This document shows positions 49,151 to 60,833 of a stretch of DNA of 64,000 nt, one piece after another. The notes under the pieces are model-generated. The model ran no database searches. It saw nothing but the letters and a program-made list of their open reading frames with translations, and was not told where the DNA came from. The stretch's first letter is position 1, and each line of letters opens with the position of its first letter. Position numbers and translations under genes: made by a program. The DNA comes from Antennarius striatus (lineage: Eukaryota > Chordata > Actinopteri > Lophiiformes > Antennariidae), in contig NC_090791.1 in NCBI RefSeq assembly GCF_040054535.1, forward strand, positions 17,282,827 to 17,346,826. Direction: 5' to 3'.

Positions 49151-49631
49151 TGTGATAAACATGACCCAGAGATGAGACCTTTATTTCCCATTACTTTATT
49201 TAAAAGCAAGGAGAGAAAATATCCATCAGAACAGATCATCACAGCTTAACAAAGACACTGAAATCCCATAGCCTCTTAGCATGGTATAGCGCTCCATGTG
49301 TGCCGTAGATGCTGTCTGCTGGAGTTTAATGCCATAATATTATGAGCTCCATCCACATCACAGCCATTAACGCTCCAGTAATCCACGCTCTGAGCTATGG
49401 ATCAATACCAACCCAGAAAACTACTCAACCTTGTGAAGAACGAGGTCAAATGATGGGGAGGATAAACCACTATATACTCTATTTTGTGGGGCTGGGGGTT
49501 GCATTCACGTGGGGCGGGTCATGATGACTTGAACTTGAGAGGTGATGCCTGTAAAAAAGAAAATTACACCGAAGCAAAAGCGTGAAACAAACATGGTTGT
49601 CATCCAAAGATCAGATGTGTTCAGCCAGAGG
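49151..49631. other. Intergenic, no gene seen
   Basis: Nothing recognisable. Confidence 0.5.
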
Positions 49632-49905
49632 TGAGGTGCTATCAAGACCTTAAAGACTGGAAAGGCCCCCGGCCAAGAGGACCTTAATGCTGAGCTGTTC
49701 AAGGTCGACCCTTTACTTACAACTGAATATGTAGATTACCTGAGAGGAAGCCAAGCATGGGAACTACACTGATGAGATGGAAAATGCTGTAGACAGGGCA
49801 CGTCCTCAGAAGCAATAAGGATGGCAACACAAGGACAGCGCTATACTGAACCCCAGACGGGACGAGAAAACAGGGTAGGCCAAGAACCACCCAGAGTTCC
49901 ACCCT
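49632..49905 (+). mobile_element. Decayed LINE fragment (reverse transcriptase segment joined to C-terminal end)
   Basis: The plus-strand frame GAIKTLKTGKAPGQEDLNAE then LFKVDPLL matches the start of the RT domain of a fish LINE. After about 60 bases it is followed by TGHVLRS, TPDGTRKQGRPRTT, the C-terminal end of the same kind of protein. The catalytic middle is deleted. It is not the RTE family seen at 14470. Confidence 0.65.
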
Positions 49906-52470
49906 ACAAAAGGGTTTTTTTGTGCCCTACATCTAGTTAGTCAATGGCAGTGACAAAGTAAAGGGGGATACTGAACATAATATAACCACTGGTAAGAGAA
50001 AACATTAGTATTAGCGACTTTTCTTTTAGAAACATTACCCACTATGTTAAGTCAAGATATAACATGTAATTGTGTTGGTCCAACATTCTTGTCTTGTATA
50101 AATCCAGACCAAGATGGTGTTTGGCTCAAGAAACCATTTCCCTCAGGAGCACAGCCAGATACCACCTTCTTGACAATATTTCCAGGCTAAACATATCAAA
50201 AAATGTGACATGAGCAGTGGACAAAGAAAATGGCAGAAAGTTGCAGCACAGCCCACAAGATTATGGATTTTGGCAAATCAGGACCTTTTGAATTGGAGCT
50301 AGAAGCCCTTTTACGTAGCCGATACCAGTTAGAATGACGTGACTGAGTCAGGATAATCCTGATAAACTTCCAAAGGCAACCCTTACCTGCCTTTTCCCAA
50401 GTATGTCCATCTCAGCACACCACAGGAGAGTCAGGAGGAGTTGCTACATCATGTGTAACCAGTAAATCATGTGTACTCTGCAAATACAGTACTCTATGGC
50501 TCTGATGCACGTTACGTTACCATGACATTTATTTCTCAAGTATAACACCTGGAAATGAAAAATGTTAAATCTGACAACCCTGTGACATGGTGTCAAAATT
50601 CTGGCATTTTCTGTGAAGCACTTTTTTTAATCTTTATATGCTGATTAAATTTTATCGGCGCCTGATCAGGATTTTTAAGGTAAATTTAGAAAAGTCTACT
50701 TAATAATGGTGCAGCTTGTGGAAACCACGAGATTATGTGTAACCTTATGTCATGGTTACACGTAATCTCATGGCTGATGAGTCCTAAAGGTTGATGAAAT
50801 AAGGTATAAAGAGAATCATATCTAAGAAAGCAGCAGCAAGATGATTGGCTAACAGTGATGCTCTGTTACTGTACATTTGGACAGCTGTAACTGAGCAAAT
50901 GTAGGACAGTTTGGTTAGATTTACCCCAATAGAATTAGCCTGAGCTAATGAAGCATTCTGGAGAACCTCACAAGGTGTGAGTATTTCCAGCAGGAGAGTC
51001 ACTCCAGTCTTTGGATTCAGTGCCAACATTTATTTTTACATCCTATTGCATTTTCTGTGACACTACACCCAACCACTTCTTGATATAGCCCAAGTTTAGC
51101 AAATGCTAACCACAAACTGAAACGGACCTTTCCTGAGAATTACTGTTGGTTCATTTTTATTGTAGGTGTGTGGCTCATTTAAGTGCATCAGATTAATGAG
51201 ATCAAGAAGGTCTATGTGTTTGATAACATGAGGCAGATACTAAAATAGGAGAGGATTTATAGCGAGGCTACCGTTGTACCGCTAAGCTGTCAGGAACATA
51301 GTTGTGTTCTGTCCATGGCTGTATATGGAGAAGGGACGTGTCTGATTAAGGCAAAACGCACTGAGATGAATCTGACTCGTACGTTAGAGCGTTGGTTCTC
51401 ATCGCTTTGCCTTACAAGGGAAAGTTCAATTCTTACTGAGTCAACACTCACCTGAGTGTCTCCCTTCCCTGCCTGCTTGTTTGATGTTTGAAGAAATTAA
51501 AAAGATATGGTTCGCAAATTTCCTACTCCTTCCTTCTTTGTGCATCTGGAGATACGGGTCACGCAGGGGGCAAACTTTATTTCCGTAAATGAGGCCAGGA
51601 AAAGAAATCCTGACACACTAGTTAGTTCATAGAACCCCCCACCCCCACCCCCCCAACCGCATAAAGCAAGCTGAGACCTGTTTGTAGAGCTAATTAGCAT
51701 TGACTCTATGTGTGTACTAGAATGTGAGCAGCATGTGTGTGTGTGTGTGTGTGTGTGTGTGAGCATTGCTGGGATAGGGTCATGATCTGCGGCCTACATT
51801 TGCTGATGAAAAGAGACGACTGTAAAAAGAAGGGGTTAAATACGGATAGTTAGGAAGGAGAGCGGTGGAGGAGAGAGCGATTGAAGTCGATAACGACTGA
51901 AGCACCTCCGTCTCTCGAGTCTCTCCTTTGTGTGTGTTTGTGTGTTTGTGCCAAAGTATTTTTTTCCTCTGTGGTGTCATTACCGACCGTTCCACTCTCA
52001 GAGGAGTCCATGTTTACCCAGCATGGTCTCTGAGCTGTCACTGCAGGAGTTATGCACGCATCATCACCATGGCAATCAACGGACGCATTGAGCATGCCCC
52101 GACGCCGCATTGAAGCGCAGCCTCCTCAGTGTTTTACACTTTAGTCAGCTGAATGGAGGCTGAACTGAAATTTTGCGTCCTTCAAGTCAAACTTTATATA
52201 CTGTCAAAACATCTTTCAATGGGCTCACGGTAGAAAAAGAACATTTTAACTTTCTTTTGCATCCATGATTTGAGATAACACCAACATGCCAGTGAAAATC
52301 TTCCACCCTATAAATTCAAAGAGTAGTATCTGCATACACCCAACAAAAATCAGAACTGATAAAAGAAAGTTTTGTACATTTTTTATCAGTATTATCATCG
52401 AAACATAAATAAAAACTTCAACAACTTGAGAAACTGCAGCAGTAGAACCACATAACTAATAGAACGCCTG
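49906..52470. other. Intergenic, no gene seen
   Basis: A GT run lies at 51734-51762 and a poly-C patch near 51637-51653. A possible hairpin flanks 50720-50772 (CACGAGATTATGTGTAACC against GGTTACACGTAATCTCATGG). No exon is recognised. Confidence 0.5.
51734..51762. repeat. GT microsatellite
   Basis: About 14 GT units. Confidence 0.9.
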
Positions 52471-52472
52471 TA

Positions 52473-52686
52473 CAGCTAAACCTCGGCTTCGGTTGTTTGA
52501 AGTTACGTCACTCTCCATTATACGTCCAGAAATGATTGAAAATGCATTCATAAATGAACAACAGTACAGAACTGTTAACGGTTATCTTCAGTTTAGTCTG
52601 GAGTCAAGTTAATTTGACTTACGTCATTGTTCGATTTATGTCGTGTTTCCTGGAACTGATGAACGATGTAAGCCGAGGTTTACCTG
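52473..52686. mobile_element. Miniature inverted-repeat element with TA flanks (Tc1/mariner-like MITE)
   Basis: The ends CAGCTAAACCTCGGCTTC and its partner GTAAGCCGAGGTTTACCTG (reverse complement CAGGTAAACCTCGGCTTAC) are inverted repeats of about 18 bases. Each end is flanked by TA (52471-52472 and 52687-52688), the target duplication of Tc1/mariner elements. The 214-base interior has no coding capacity and includes weaker internal symmetry (TTACGTCA...TGACTTACG). Confidence 0.8.
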
Positions 52687-52688
52687 TA

Positions 52689-53050
52689 CTTCAGTTTGCT
52701 TTTGTGAGTCGCCAAGAGGACAAACAATAAAAATAGTTTGTTAATGTCAGACCTGTTCAGAAGTACGTGTAACACAGCTGTCATGTGATGTGACGGATAC
52801 AAACACTGCATAATACACGCTTAGACCAGTTAATATTTTCAGGACCACAGCGTCTGTTTTTTCTGAATACTAATTCAGCGGCCATGCTATCATCGGCAAA
52901 GCACTGTGGCTATGCTAATGATAACATAGCCACAGCGCTAATGTGTTTCAGGATTATTTTTTTAAATTTTCTTATTTTGGTGTTCTTGCTTTTGAAAATC
53001 TTTTGAGCTGGTCATCGGCTCCGAACAGTTGTAAGAAAAACTGAGGCTTA
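52689..53050. other. Intergenic with a short hairpin
   Basis: A perfect 12-bp inverted repeat, CTGTGGCTATG(T) against ACATAGCCACAG with a short loop, lies at about 52904-52935. Nothing else is seen. Confidence 0.5.
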
Positions 53051-53080
53051 TCAGAATCAGAAAAGCTTTATTGCCATGGT
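53051..53080. repeat. Short retroelement-end motif
   Basis: TCAGAATCAGAAAAGCTTTA then TTGCCATGG is the conserved end of a fish interspersed repeat. It runs directly into the telomere-like array. Confidence 0.5.
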
Positions 53081-53462
53081 AACCCTAATATCTAACCCTA
53101 ACCCCTACCCTAACCCCTAACCTTAACCCTCACCCCCTCACCCTAACCCTCCTCCCCCTAACCCTAACCCTAACCCCTAACCTTAACCCTCACCCTCTAA
53201 CCCTAACCCCAACCCTTAACCCTAACCCCTAATCTTAAACCCTAACCCTAACCCAACCCTAACCCTCTAACCCCTAACTCTAACCCCTAACTCTAAACCT
53301 CACCCCTAACCCTAACCCTTACCCCCACCCCTAACCCTCAACCCTAACCCTAAGCCAACCCTAACCCTACCCTAACCCCTTACCCTAACACCCCCTAAGC
53401 CCCTAACCCCAACCCCCTAACCCTTAACTCCAACCCCCAAGCCCCAACCCTTAACCCTAACT
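53081..53462. repeat. Degenerate interstitial telomere-like array
   Basis: About 380 bases of CCCTAA-type units on the plus strand (TTAGGG on the minus), mixed with CCCCTAA, CCTTAA, CCCTCA and CCCAA variants. The many length variants show it is not a functional telomere. It could come from an old fusion, telomerase-mediated break repair, or expansion of a TE-end repeat. Confidence 0.88.
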
Positions 53463-54103
53463 CTTTGCAGATGAACTGGACACTGTTCAACCGGATGTAA
53501 TGATTATTATTATTTAATGATAATAATCATTACATGATTATTATCAGAATATGTCTAAATCAAACATATCAGTTAAAAGAGAGAATGTTTCAGTCCCATG
53601 ACCACGAAACGACAGAAACACAGATATATCACCAGCAGATGACTCGTTAGAAATGAGCCTTAAGACTCTGGGTCGGAGGAATTGTCTTCAAAATGAAGCA
53701 AGATCATTTTACTTTCTTACATATAGGTTGACTGACCAAAAACACAGACAAATAACTTCAGATAATGATAAGTGTTTGCAGATATAACTTGTTAAATGTT
53801 GTCAGGTACAGAAGCGGTTGTGAGGTTTGACTCGTCTCTTGTGAACCAGGCGGCACGACCGAACATGACGTGTAATGTGTGAACATCATTCAAGTCAGTG
53901 AGCTCCAGATGTTTTGGAGATGAAGAAGCAGGTGGAGCATCACTGCTGACTTCTGCTGCCTGAACCACCCTGACAGCTGAGGCTGGTTTTACTGTTAATG
54001 ACTGGGTGGGGGTGGTGGAGGGTGTTCAGACGGCCATGACAATAAATATGTTTACTAGGCACTGGCAGTAATACACTAAAACAACACATCAGAATTACAT
54101 AGA
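53463..54103. other. Intergenic with a perfect hairpin
   Basis: A near-perfect palindrome, TGTAATGATTATTATT ... TGATAATAATCATTACA, lies at about 53495-53534 just after the telomere-like array. The rest is unremarkable. Confidence 0.5.
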
Positions 54104-54238
<135 letters not shown>

Positions 54239-54343
54239 TTTGTGTGTATTTGAGGCCTCACTGGTCCCAAAAGTCTCATTTTAACAAGAATCCCTGTGGG
54301 TTGCATACATGACTCACTCATTGGACTGGTGACAGCACTTTCA

Positions 54344-54345
54344 TG

Positions 54346-54412
<67 letters not shown>
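54344..54412. repeat. CA microsatellite
   Basis: About 34 CA units ending in GAGAGAG. Together with the GT run 108 bases upstream it forms a long inverted pair of dinucleotide tracts. Confidence 0.95.
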
Positions 54413-54416
<4 letters not shown>

Positions 54417-54688
54417 AGAGGAGGAGGCGGAGGAGGACTGACACAGTTGGTGGTTCCACTGGCAGTAACACTCCAATTAAAAGTTATTTTGGACACATTC
54501 ATTTTTTGGTGTGTGTTTGTGTGTGTGTATGAAATTATTTATTCGACTGGACGTACAGAATTTGTACAGTATTCTGTCTAGTATGCTCTATATGATGTAC
54601 TATATGTGTACAGTACCTACACATTATTTACATAGTTTTGTGATAGTTCCTAAAGGTTTAGCAAAACATCTTTAATTCACTCTTTTTA

Positions 54689-55039
54689 TTCATCTTTATT
54701 CATTCATTTCCTGCCGCTTCTTCTGCTTTTGCAGATGACGGGCGTTGCGATCTCAGTGTACTACTGACGAGAGGTGGGGTACACTCTGCACATGTCGCCA
54801 GCGCATCACAGATCCACACGAAAAACAAACATCGACTCACACTCACATTCACCCCTACTGACCATTTGGAGTCATCAATTCCCACAATTAAGCTGCATGT
54901 TTTTACGGGTGGGAGGAAGTCGTAGAACCAAGAGAGAACACACACAGACACGGGGAGAACACACACACTCCACGAAGAAAGGACTCAAACCCAGAAACCT
55001 TCTTGCTGTGAGGTGAGATCGCTACCCACTGCTCCACCT
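54689..55039 (-). mobile_element. tRNA-derived SINE, diverged, minus orientation
   Basis: Plus-strand order is an ATTC tail, body (GTGGGGTACACTCTGCACAT; TTAAGCTGCATGTTTTTACG; GGGAGGAAG) and a head ending CACTGCTCCACC. The A and B boxes are decayed (GGACTCAAACCC for the B box). Confidence 0.78.
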
Positions 55040-55215
55040 AACTTATATTATTTATAGGGTATAATGTAATCTTTTACTTTATTAAAAATGATTGTATATG
55101 AGAAATTTGTCTCAACTGGAGGTTTAAATTTATAAAGTAAATGCATAACCAAGCTAAGCTCAACTAAGCTAAGCCAGGATAACCAGCTGCTTGCCCGGGT
55201 CACTACACTGTAAAT
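55040..55215. other. Intergenic, no gene seen
   Basis: Short AAGCTAAGC direct repeats at 55150-55176. Confidence 0.5.
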
Positions 55216-55480
55216 CAGGGTTGTCAAACTCATTTTTACCGAGGGTCACATCAGTATAATGGCTGAAATCAAAGGGCCAGCTGTAACTAATAAATATAAC
55301 TAAATATAACTACTCCTTAATGTTAAATAATACTGAATTTATTACTTATTCAAGTTACAAACATTACAATTTCACAGAAAAATTATGTTTATCAATAAAA
55401 CACTAATCCTTTTACTTTGTCAGGTTATGAAACCCACAGCACTCCATCAATCAAGGATCAAACTATCAAACTGAATAAAG
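55216..55480. mobile_element. hAT-like (Charlie-type) transposon fragment
   Basis: The end CAGGGTTGTCAAACTCATTT then ACCGAGGGTCACATCAG matches the well-known fish hAT end CAGGGGTGTCAAACTCA, followed by the family's AT-rich interior. I do not find the matching inverted end downstream, so it is truncated; the right limit is approximate. Confidence 0.65.
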
Positions 55481-55909
55481 AAAAATAACAAAATACAAGT
55501 TAGTAAATGTAAATGTTAAAATTGGATTAACAACTGTATTGTTGGAAATGTACTTTCTGATCAAAACACATGTTTAAGGATGAAGCCTATAAGCCAAATA
55601 CAGAAACATGAAGCCCATAAATGTGGACGTACAATTGAGTCCAACCTAAAAAGATACGACTGCAATGCAGCACTGCAGCAGAAAGCAATGCCTACATTCA
55701 CAGCATGGCTTTTCAGAAAAGATCTTTTTGTCTGACAAAATAAAAGCCTGCAGACAAACACACATTGTGTGTAAGTAGGTCTGTGTTTGGAGCCATATGC
55801 CCATGAACGCAGCACGTCTCAATAAAACATGGTGGATTGTTGTTAATCTTTAATAGTTCTGTCCTGGAGAATTAACCCAGATGAACACACATTTAGGGCA
55901 CTGTCCCCT

Positions 55910-55931
55910 CACACACACACACGCACGCACG

Positions 55932-56013
<82 letters not shown>
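55910..56013. repeat. CA microsatellite with CGCA block
   Basis: CACACA with four CGCA units near 55921-55936, then a pure run of about 38 CA units. Confidence 0.95.
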
Positions 56014-56014
<1 letters not shown>

Positions 56015-56573
56015 CCTGTTTCCCTCCTTTCCTTTCCTTTATGCCCCATGCCTCTCTGACATCAGCAGTCCTTCCTGTCTTCCCTCCCTTCCTCTCTTCT
56101 CCTTGGCCTTTCCCCACCTCTTCTCCCATGTGCCCCTCTCACCAGAGTTCACACCAGTTTACACTTGAGGCTGATCCACTTAAGAAAAGATAACAGGCAG
56201 GCCAGCAGGAAAATGAGGACAAAACCAAGATGGCCATGTGAAGGTGTGAAAAACAAAACACAGGAGAGAAAAGGTGGACAGAAAAAGGAAAAGAGGTAGA
56301 GTGGCAACAGGAAGTGGAGAAAGGAACTACAGACCCTGACAAACATGGCATTGAGCAATGGATCAGCAGGTAACCAGCTAAAATATTTATGCCAAATGCC
56401 TATTGGGAGGTAAGGCTGCTGGCCAGAGCTGATACAGTGTAAATATATGTTATGATGTGTGTGTGTAGACACACGTGTAATTTCCTGTTGTGGTTTAAAA
56501 TGAGAGGAGAACCACAAAAAAATCACTCAAATAGGCAATAAAGGATGGATTAAATCTGTCTATTGCTGCCACA

Positions 56574-56729
56574 ATGTACATTAAGGGATATGATGGTGTG
56601 ACAGATCCGTCCCCATACATCCAACATGTGAAGGACTGGACCTTCACCTCCCTCCCTGTCTATGTGAATGCAGGAGTGGTGGACACATTACAGGGACTGA
56701 ACTCATTCAACCACACGTCCATGATATAA
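56574..56729 (+). CDS. Short unassigned ORF (51 codons) followed by a polyadenylation signal
   Basis: The frame begins MYIKGYDGVTDPSPYIQHVK and ends NSFNHTSMI then TAA. The AATAAA at 56782-56787 lies 53 bases past the stop, followed by an A-rich stretch. The residue mix looks protein-like (DWTFTSLPVYVNAG) rather than simple repeat. I do not recognise a family. It could be the last exon of an unseen gene, a retrocopy end, or part of a transposon. An acceptor-like AG occurs at 56584-56585 but its pyrimidine tract is weak. Confidence 0.25.
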   Translation: MYIKGYDGVTDPSPYIQHVKDWTFTSLPVYVNAGVVDTLQGLNSFNHTSMI

Positions 56730-57471
56730 CACCTCCGATCCCCTGCTGTCATGGCTTCTTGTTCTAGTCATTATTCAGACAAATAAAGCACCATCCTAAA
56801 CAAACAAAAATGGTGCTTCATTTATTCCTCCAGGCTATCCACCCTTCTTTCAATTACAATTCCCTTTTTCTGCTGTCTGCAGTAGTCGTTGAACGGTTAA
56901 AATCTGCCCCCTGCTGGCCCTGTTGAGAACTGCAAAGAAATAACTATAAAATGGAAAATAATCCCTTGAAATGTAACAACTATCTAAATACATTCTGGAG
57001 CAGTTGGAATATATATTTTTATGGTGCAAAGCAGGTACTTAAGTGTTTTATTTTTTCCACTCCTTGGGTTGTATATTGAAGTTATACCGGGTGCATTGGA
57101 GTGTTCAGTATGATGATGGACATGTTTGCTTCACTGGTAATCAGTACTGTATAAGAAACAATCTCTTCTCTATATCATGAACTTTTCATTAGATCAAGCA
57201 CAGCCAGTGATTTGATAAGCAAACACCACTCACAACACAAAAGATGTGGTTTTGTTTATCATGTGAAATAAATCCCATTCATCATAGGCGAGTACCATGT
57301 CTGGCCCGTTTTCCATTGACCCAGGTGAGTGTGGATACATGAGCGGTCAGAGGTTATTGTGTTGCACAGCAGTCATTAGCAGCACTTATATTAGTTAATG
57401 CATATTAGTTAATGCATTCGATGGATAAATAATGTTCATGTATAAAAAACATGTCAAGGCAAATAGTATTT

Positions 57472-57825
57472 ATTCATTCAGTCGTTCATTTCCTGGAACT
57501 GCTTTTCTTGTCACAGGGGGCTGGACCCCGTCCAGCAGAGTTTGGGAGGACGTCACCAGTTCATCAGAGGACCGCAAAGAAATACCAATACCCAGTCACA
57601 CTCCCATGGTCCTATGGCCAGTTTAGAGACTGAGTCATGTATTTTGCATGTTTTTGGCTGAGGGAGGGAGCTGGAGGATCTGAGAGAACTCATAGGGACA
57701 CAGAGAGATCATGAACCCAGCAAAAAAAAAGACTCAGCTACTCAGGTATAGAACCCAAGACCCTCTTACCTACTGTGCGTCCATGCAGACGGTGTTGATA
57801 TGGTAGCCTCTGCACCACTCTATGG
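57472..57825 (-). mobile_element. tRNA-derived SINE, old copy, minus orientation
   Basis: Begins with an ATTC-type tail (CATTCAGTCGTTCATTTCC). The body retains CATGTTTTTGGCTGAGGGAG and a head with GTAGCCTCTGCACCACTC. Heavily diverged. Confidence 0.6.
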
Positions 57826-58771
57826 ATATGCGTGTGAACTGGTGAATATTTGTAAATGATCTTGGATTAATTGGTCAGATTAGGAAGTATTGTGTTCACT
57901 CATTCCAGTCTGTCTACCTGTACTAGATTACTTCATCAATCCTTGTAGGGAAAACACAAAGTATTTCACATTTCACATCATGATACATCAGGTTTAACAT
58001 CACATAGTCACAGTACCATAATTAATCATACAAAACTTCATCAGTTCGATGACTTCATGTTACAACCATCTCGTGTGACTATGGTGAGGGTTCCCCCTGC
58101 AACGAGAATCCAGGGAGTCACGACAAGTCTTTGGGAAGTCACTGATCCAAACTCATGTTCTCATCCATAAAGACATCAGCTTCTAAACAAACTAATGTTG
58201 TTACGTGTGCATGAACTAGGCTGGTTGTTGTCCTGCTCCCACTCCTTGTACCAAATTCCAGAAAAACTACATTTACCAGGTGAGCGCTGGAGGGGAAACC
58301 ACTCCAAATGCAATCAGACACTATATTTATTTACATTACATTATTCAAGTTTTTCAGTGTGTGTCCCATTTGTAATATATATCCTCAGAAAAACCTAAAG
58401 GTGGATTCAAACATGTCAGCCTCAGTGTGTGCGTGTACATTACAGGTTTGAGACGCTACAGCCTGTGGAAACACAGGAATGGTGTTTAATGTGAAATCTC
58501 AGCTCTTCTCTGAATCCTGCAGTACCTGCCTTCTCTTCTCGTCACCTGTGATGTGTGCTGATAGGTCCTCAGGAGATGCTTCCACTCGTCCTAATTGGTC
58601 CAACCACCTTCAACAGGTAATAGAACACCTGTTCAACCAGCTACAGAAAATCTTTGAACACAGTGTTAAATAATTCTTTCCACTACTCATTTCCTGTGAA
58701 ATTATGAAGTAAAGTTGTTTCAATGCTTTGATTCAAAATAGAACAGTGTTGGGATTCACATTACACACAGT
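57826..58771. other. Intergenic, no gene seen
   Basis: A retroelement-end motif (TTACTTCATCAATCCTTGTA) lies near 57926. No exon is recognised. Confidence 0.5.
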
Positions 58772-59999
58772 CAGTGGTGGGCGGTGAGGGCCAGCAAGGC
58801 CTTCTCTGCTGGTCTAACATAACCAGAGATCATGATAATATTTCTGATGAAAATTAATTATATTTTAATGCATTTTCCTTAAATAAATATATTCAAATAT
58901 ATGTATAAATATATAATTATAAATTTGGATATAATATGACATAGGCCAACACTGGGTAAGTGTTCTAGTTGTAGATTAGAGGGGTTTTATCCAATCAGAA
59001 TTCAGCTAGCTTGTGTTGCCAGGTTGAATGAAATCTGCCCAGGACCTTCAGAATCTAGAATGCAGGTCTGCCTGCTCTGTGAGTGAATGGGAACATATTG
59101 TTAACAGACAGCTGCGATAGCCAATCAGATCACAAGTTGGCGACGCTAAGGCCTTCTAGCTGGCCTCACGTTCACCTGATATGTACGTGTCCTGTGATTG
59201 GATACTCACTTTCAGAAGGCGGAGCAATGCAGACAATATGCAAAGGCACATTTGAAGAGAAACTAGTGAGAGGAGGGTGTGGTCCCTGAAAGAGCTAACC
59301 TGTTCTAGCTAACCTGAACTAGCTAACCAGAACTAGCTAACCTGTTCTAGCTAACGGAGTGTTCTTGAGGAAAGAAAGGACAATAGATTTTGTGTTTAAA
59401 TAAGCCGTTTGAAGAGTTGTTTCGGTGAGTACAAAAGTTTTCTTATTTAATGGTCTTGCAATTTAATTTTATTTACATCAAATCAGTTATAATGAAATAA
59501 AATGACAAATATACTAAAAATGAAACAAAAATTCTTGTTCTTCTGCAATGTGTGTAAGTAATGTGGTGCACTTGCACAGCTGTGTGATTGTAGTGGAGAT
59601 ACATAAAGCGACTCCCTGCTGGAAAATAGCCTGTTTTTTACCTGATAGAGGTGATGCGACATCTAGTTGTGTGTTAGTGTATGTCTGTATTTTTTTCCCC
59701 AGCTGTGGTGTCATAAATGGTGGTCATTTCAGTCGGTTTTGTTCTGTGACGTAGATGTGTGACGTCTATAAAAGGTGTGGCGGCGGGTTCTTCTGTACAA
59801 GTGACAATAAAAGGAGTGGGGCTGACACTGTTTTTTGTCTCATTTGAGAGAAGTTATAAACGTCTCAGTCCTGAACGCTACATCGGTAGCAGCGGTTGGA
59901 GCTGCTCACAGGGTTATGGGATGTATTTATGCAAGTTTGACTAAGGACAGCATCACTGAAGGTATGGTACCTAGGTATGAAATGAACGGCCCGCCACTG
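58772..59999. mobile_element. Non-autonomous hAT-like transposon upstream of rad23b
   Basis: The ends CAGTGGTGGGCGGT and ACGGCCCGCCACTG are inverted repeats (12 of 14 bases). Flanking 8-mers CACACAGT (58764-58771) and CAGACAGT (60000-60007) are target duplications with one mismatch. The interior, about 1.2 kb, has no transposase. It carries a short tandem array (59293-59356) and, near its right end, TATAAAAGG (59767) and AATAAA (59808). Confidence 0.8.
59293..59356. repeat. Short tandem repeat, AGCTAACC(N)
   Basis: Four to five copies of a roughly 15-base unit, CTAGCTAACCTGTT or CTAGCTAACCTGAA, inside the hAT-like element. Confidence 0.85.
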
Positions 60000-60007
60000 C
60001 AGACAGT

Positions 60008-60833
60008 TAACCAACATCTCCCCACTATATTTGAATAAGCTCACATGAAAACCTCACGCTTCTCACTTCTGGCGTCTACCCGGATGTTTGGGCCGCTAGC
60101 CCAGTTAGCTCCGGTATTCACATTTGTCCATGTCTCTCACTTACGGAGCCGTTTTGGCTTTGTCAAACATAATGGTTTATATTCTTTGATTGTGACAGAC
60201 TTCACGATGCTTTAGTCTTCAGGACCGAACTCTGATATTATTGTTTTATCGTGGTCTTTCCATAGGTTCCCGCTAGTTGGTTATAAATTGATAATAATAC
60301 ATACCCAGTATAATGAAATGGCGTATAATGATATCTACCAGTGAGTAGATATTGATGCAGAAAAAAAATTAGGTAATATGTGTTTTATTAAAATTTTAAA
60401 CAAAAAAAAAAATCACATTTCATCAAGATTTCATCAGAAAAATATTATTTAGACACTATTTGTTGATGCAGCAACAAATGTTGAATGTTTGTTCTCAGTC
60501 AAACTGTCACTCCCGATATATGAAACGATCAATTCTGTGAATTATAATCTGGAGCTGAATTAAAGTTAAACCACATAATCTGTATAATCTATCCAGGTTA
60601 GTTTTCGGTTCTCTGAACAGCAGCGGATTCCGAAGCATCCAGCGGAGCGTTTTTTTGTTGCACCACCAACTTGTCACCAAAGATGGCGATTTGCTGAGTG
60701 CTCATGGATACACACATTTGTCTGCTAGTTGTTATCTTACTAGAAACGACAACTTTAAAAACAAATTAACGGCTTTAGCGAGCGCCTACCCTTCATCTGA
60801 AGCACACCTGACGTCTCGTCGGCCGCCGCCGCC
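60008..60833 (+). promoter_or_regulatory. rad23b: rad23b promoter and leader region
   Basis: Non-coding DNA between the hAT-like element and the rad23b start. The stretch AAAGATGGCGATTT (near 60678) matches the YY1-type AAGATGGCG element common at TATA-less promoters. Just before the start codon is GCCGCCGCCGCC, a strong Kozak context. The transcription start is not visible; ATGs at 60682 and 60702 would be upstream ORFs if transcribed. Confidence 0.5.

Larger units (their letters stand above)
55481..57471. other. Intergenic; microsatellite and one short unassigned ORF
   Basis: Contains a CA tract (55910-56013), pyrimidine-rich CCTTTCC sequence to 56110, and the short frame at 56574-56729 described separately. 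No other exon is recognised. Confidence 0.45.

Noticed and set aside
51370..51440. tRNA-like stretch (GTTAGAGCGTTGGTTCTCAT ... AAAGTTCAATTCTT)
   Set aside because: A cloverleaf does not form convincingly and no SINE body follows; too weak to annotate.
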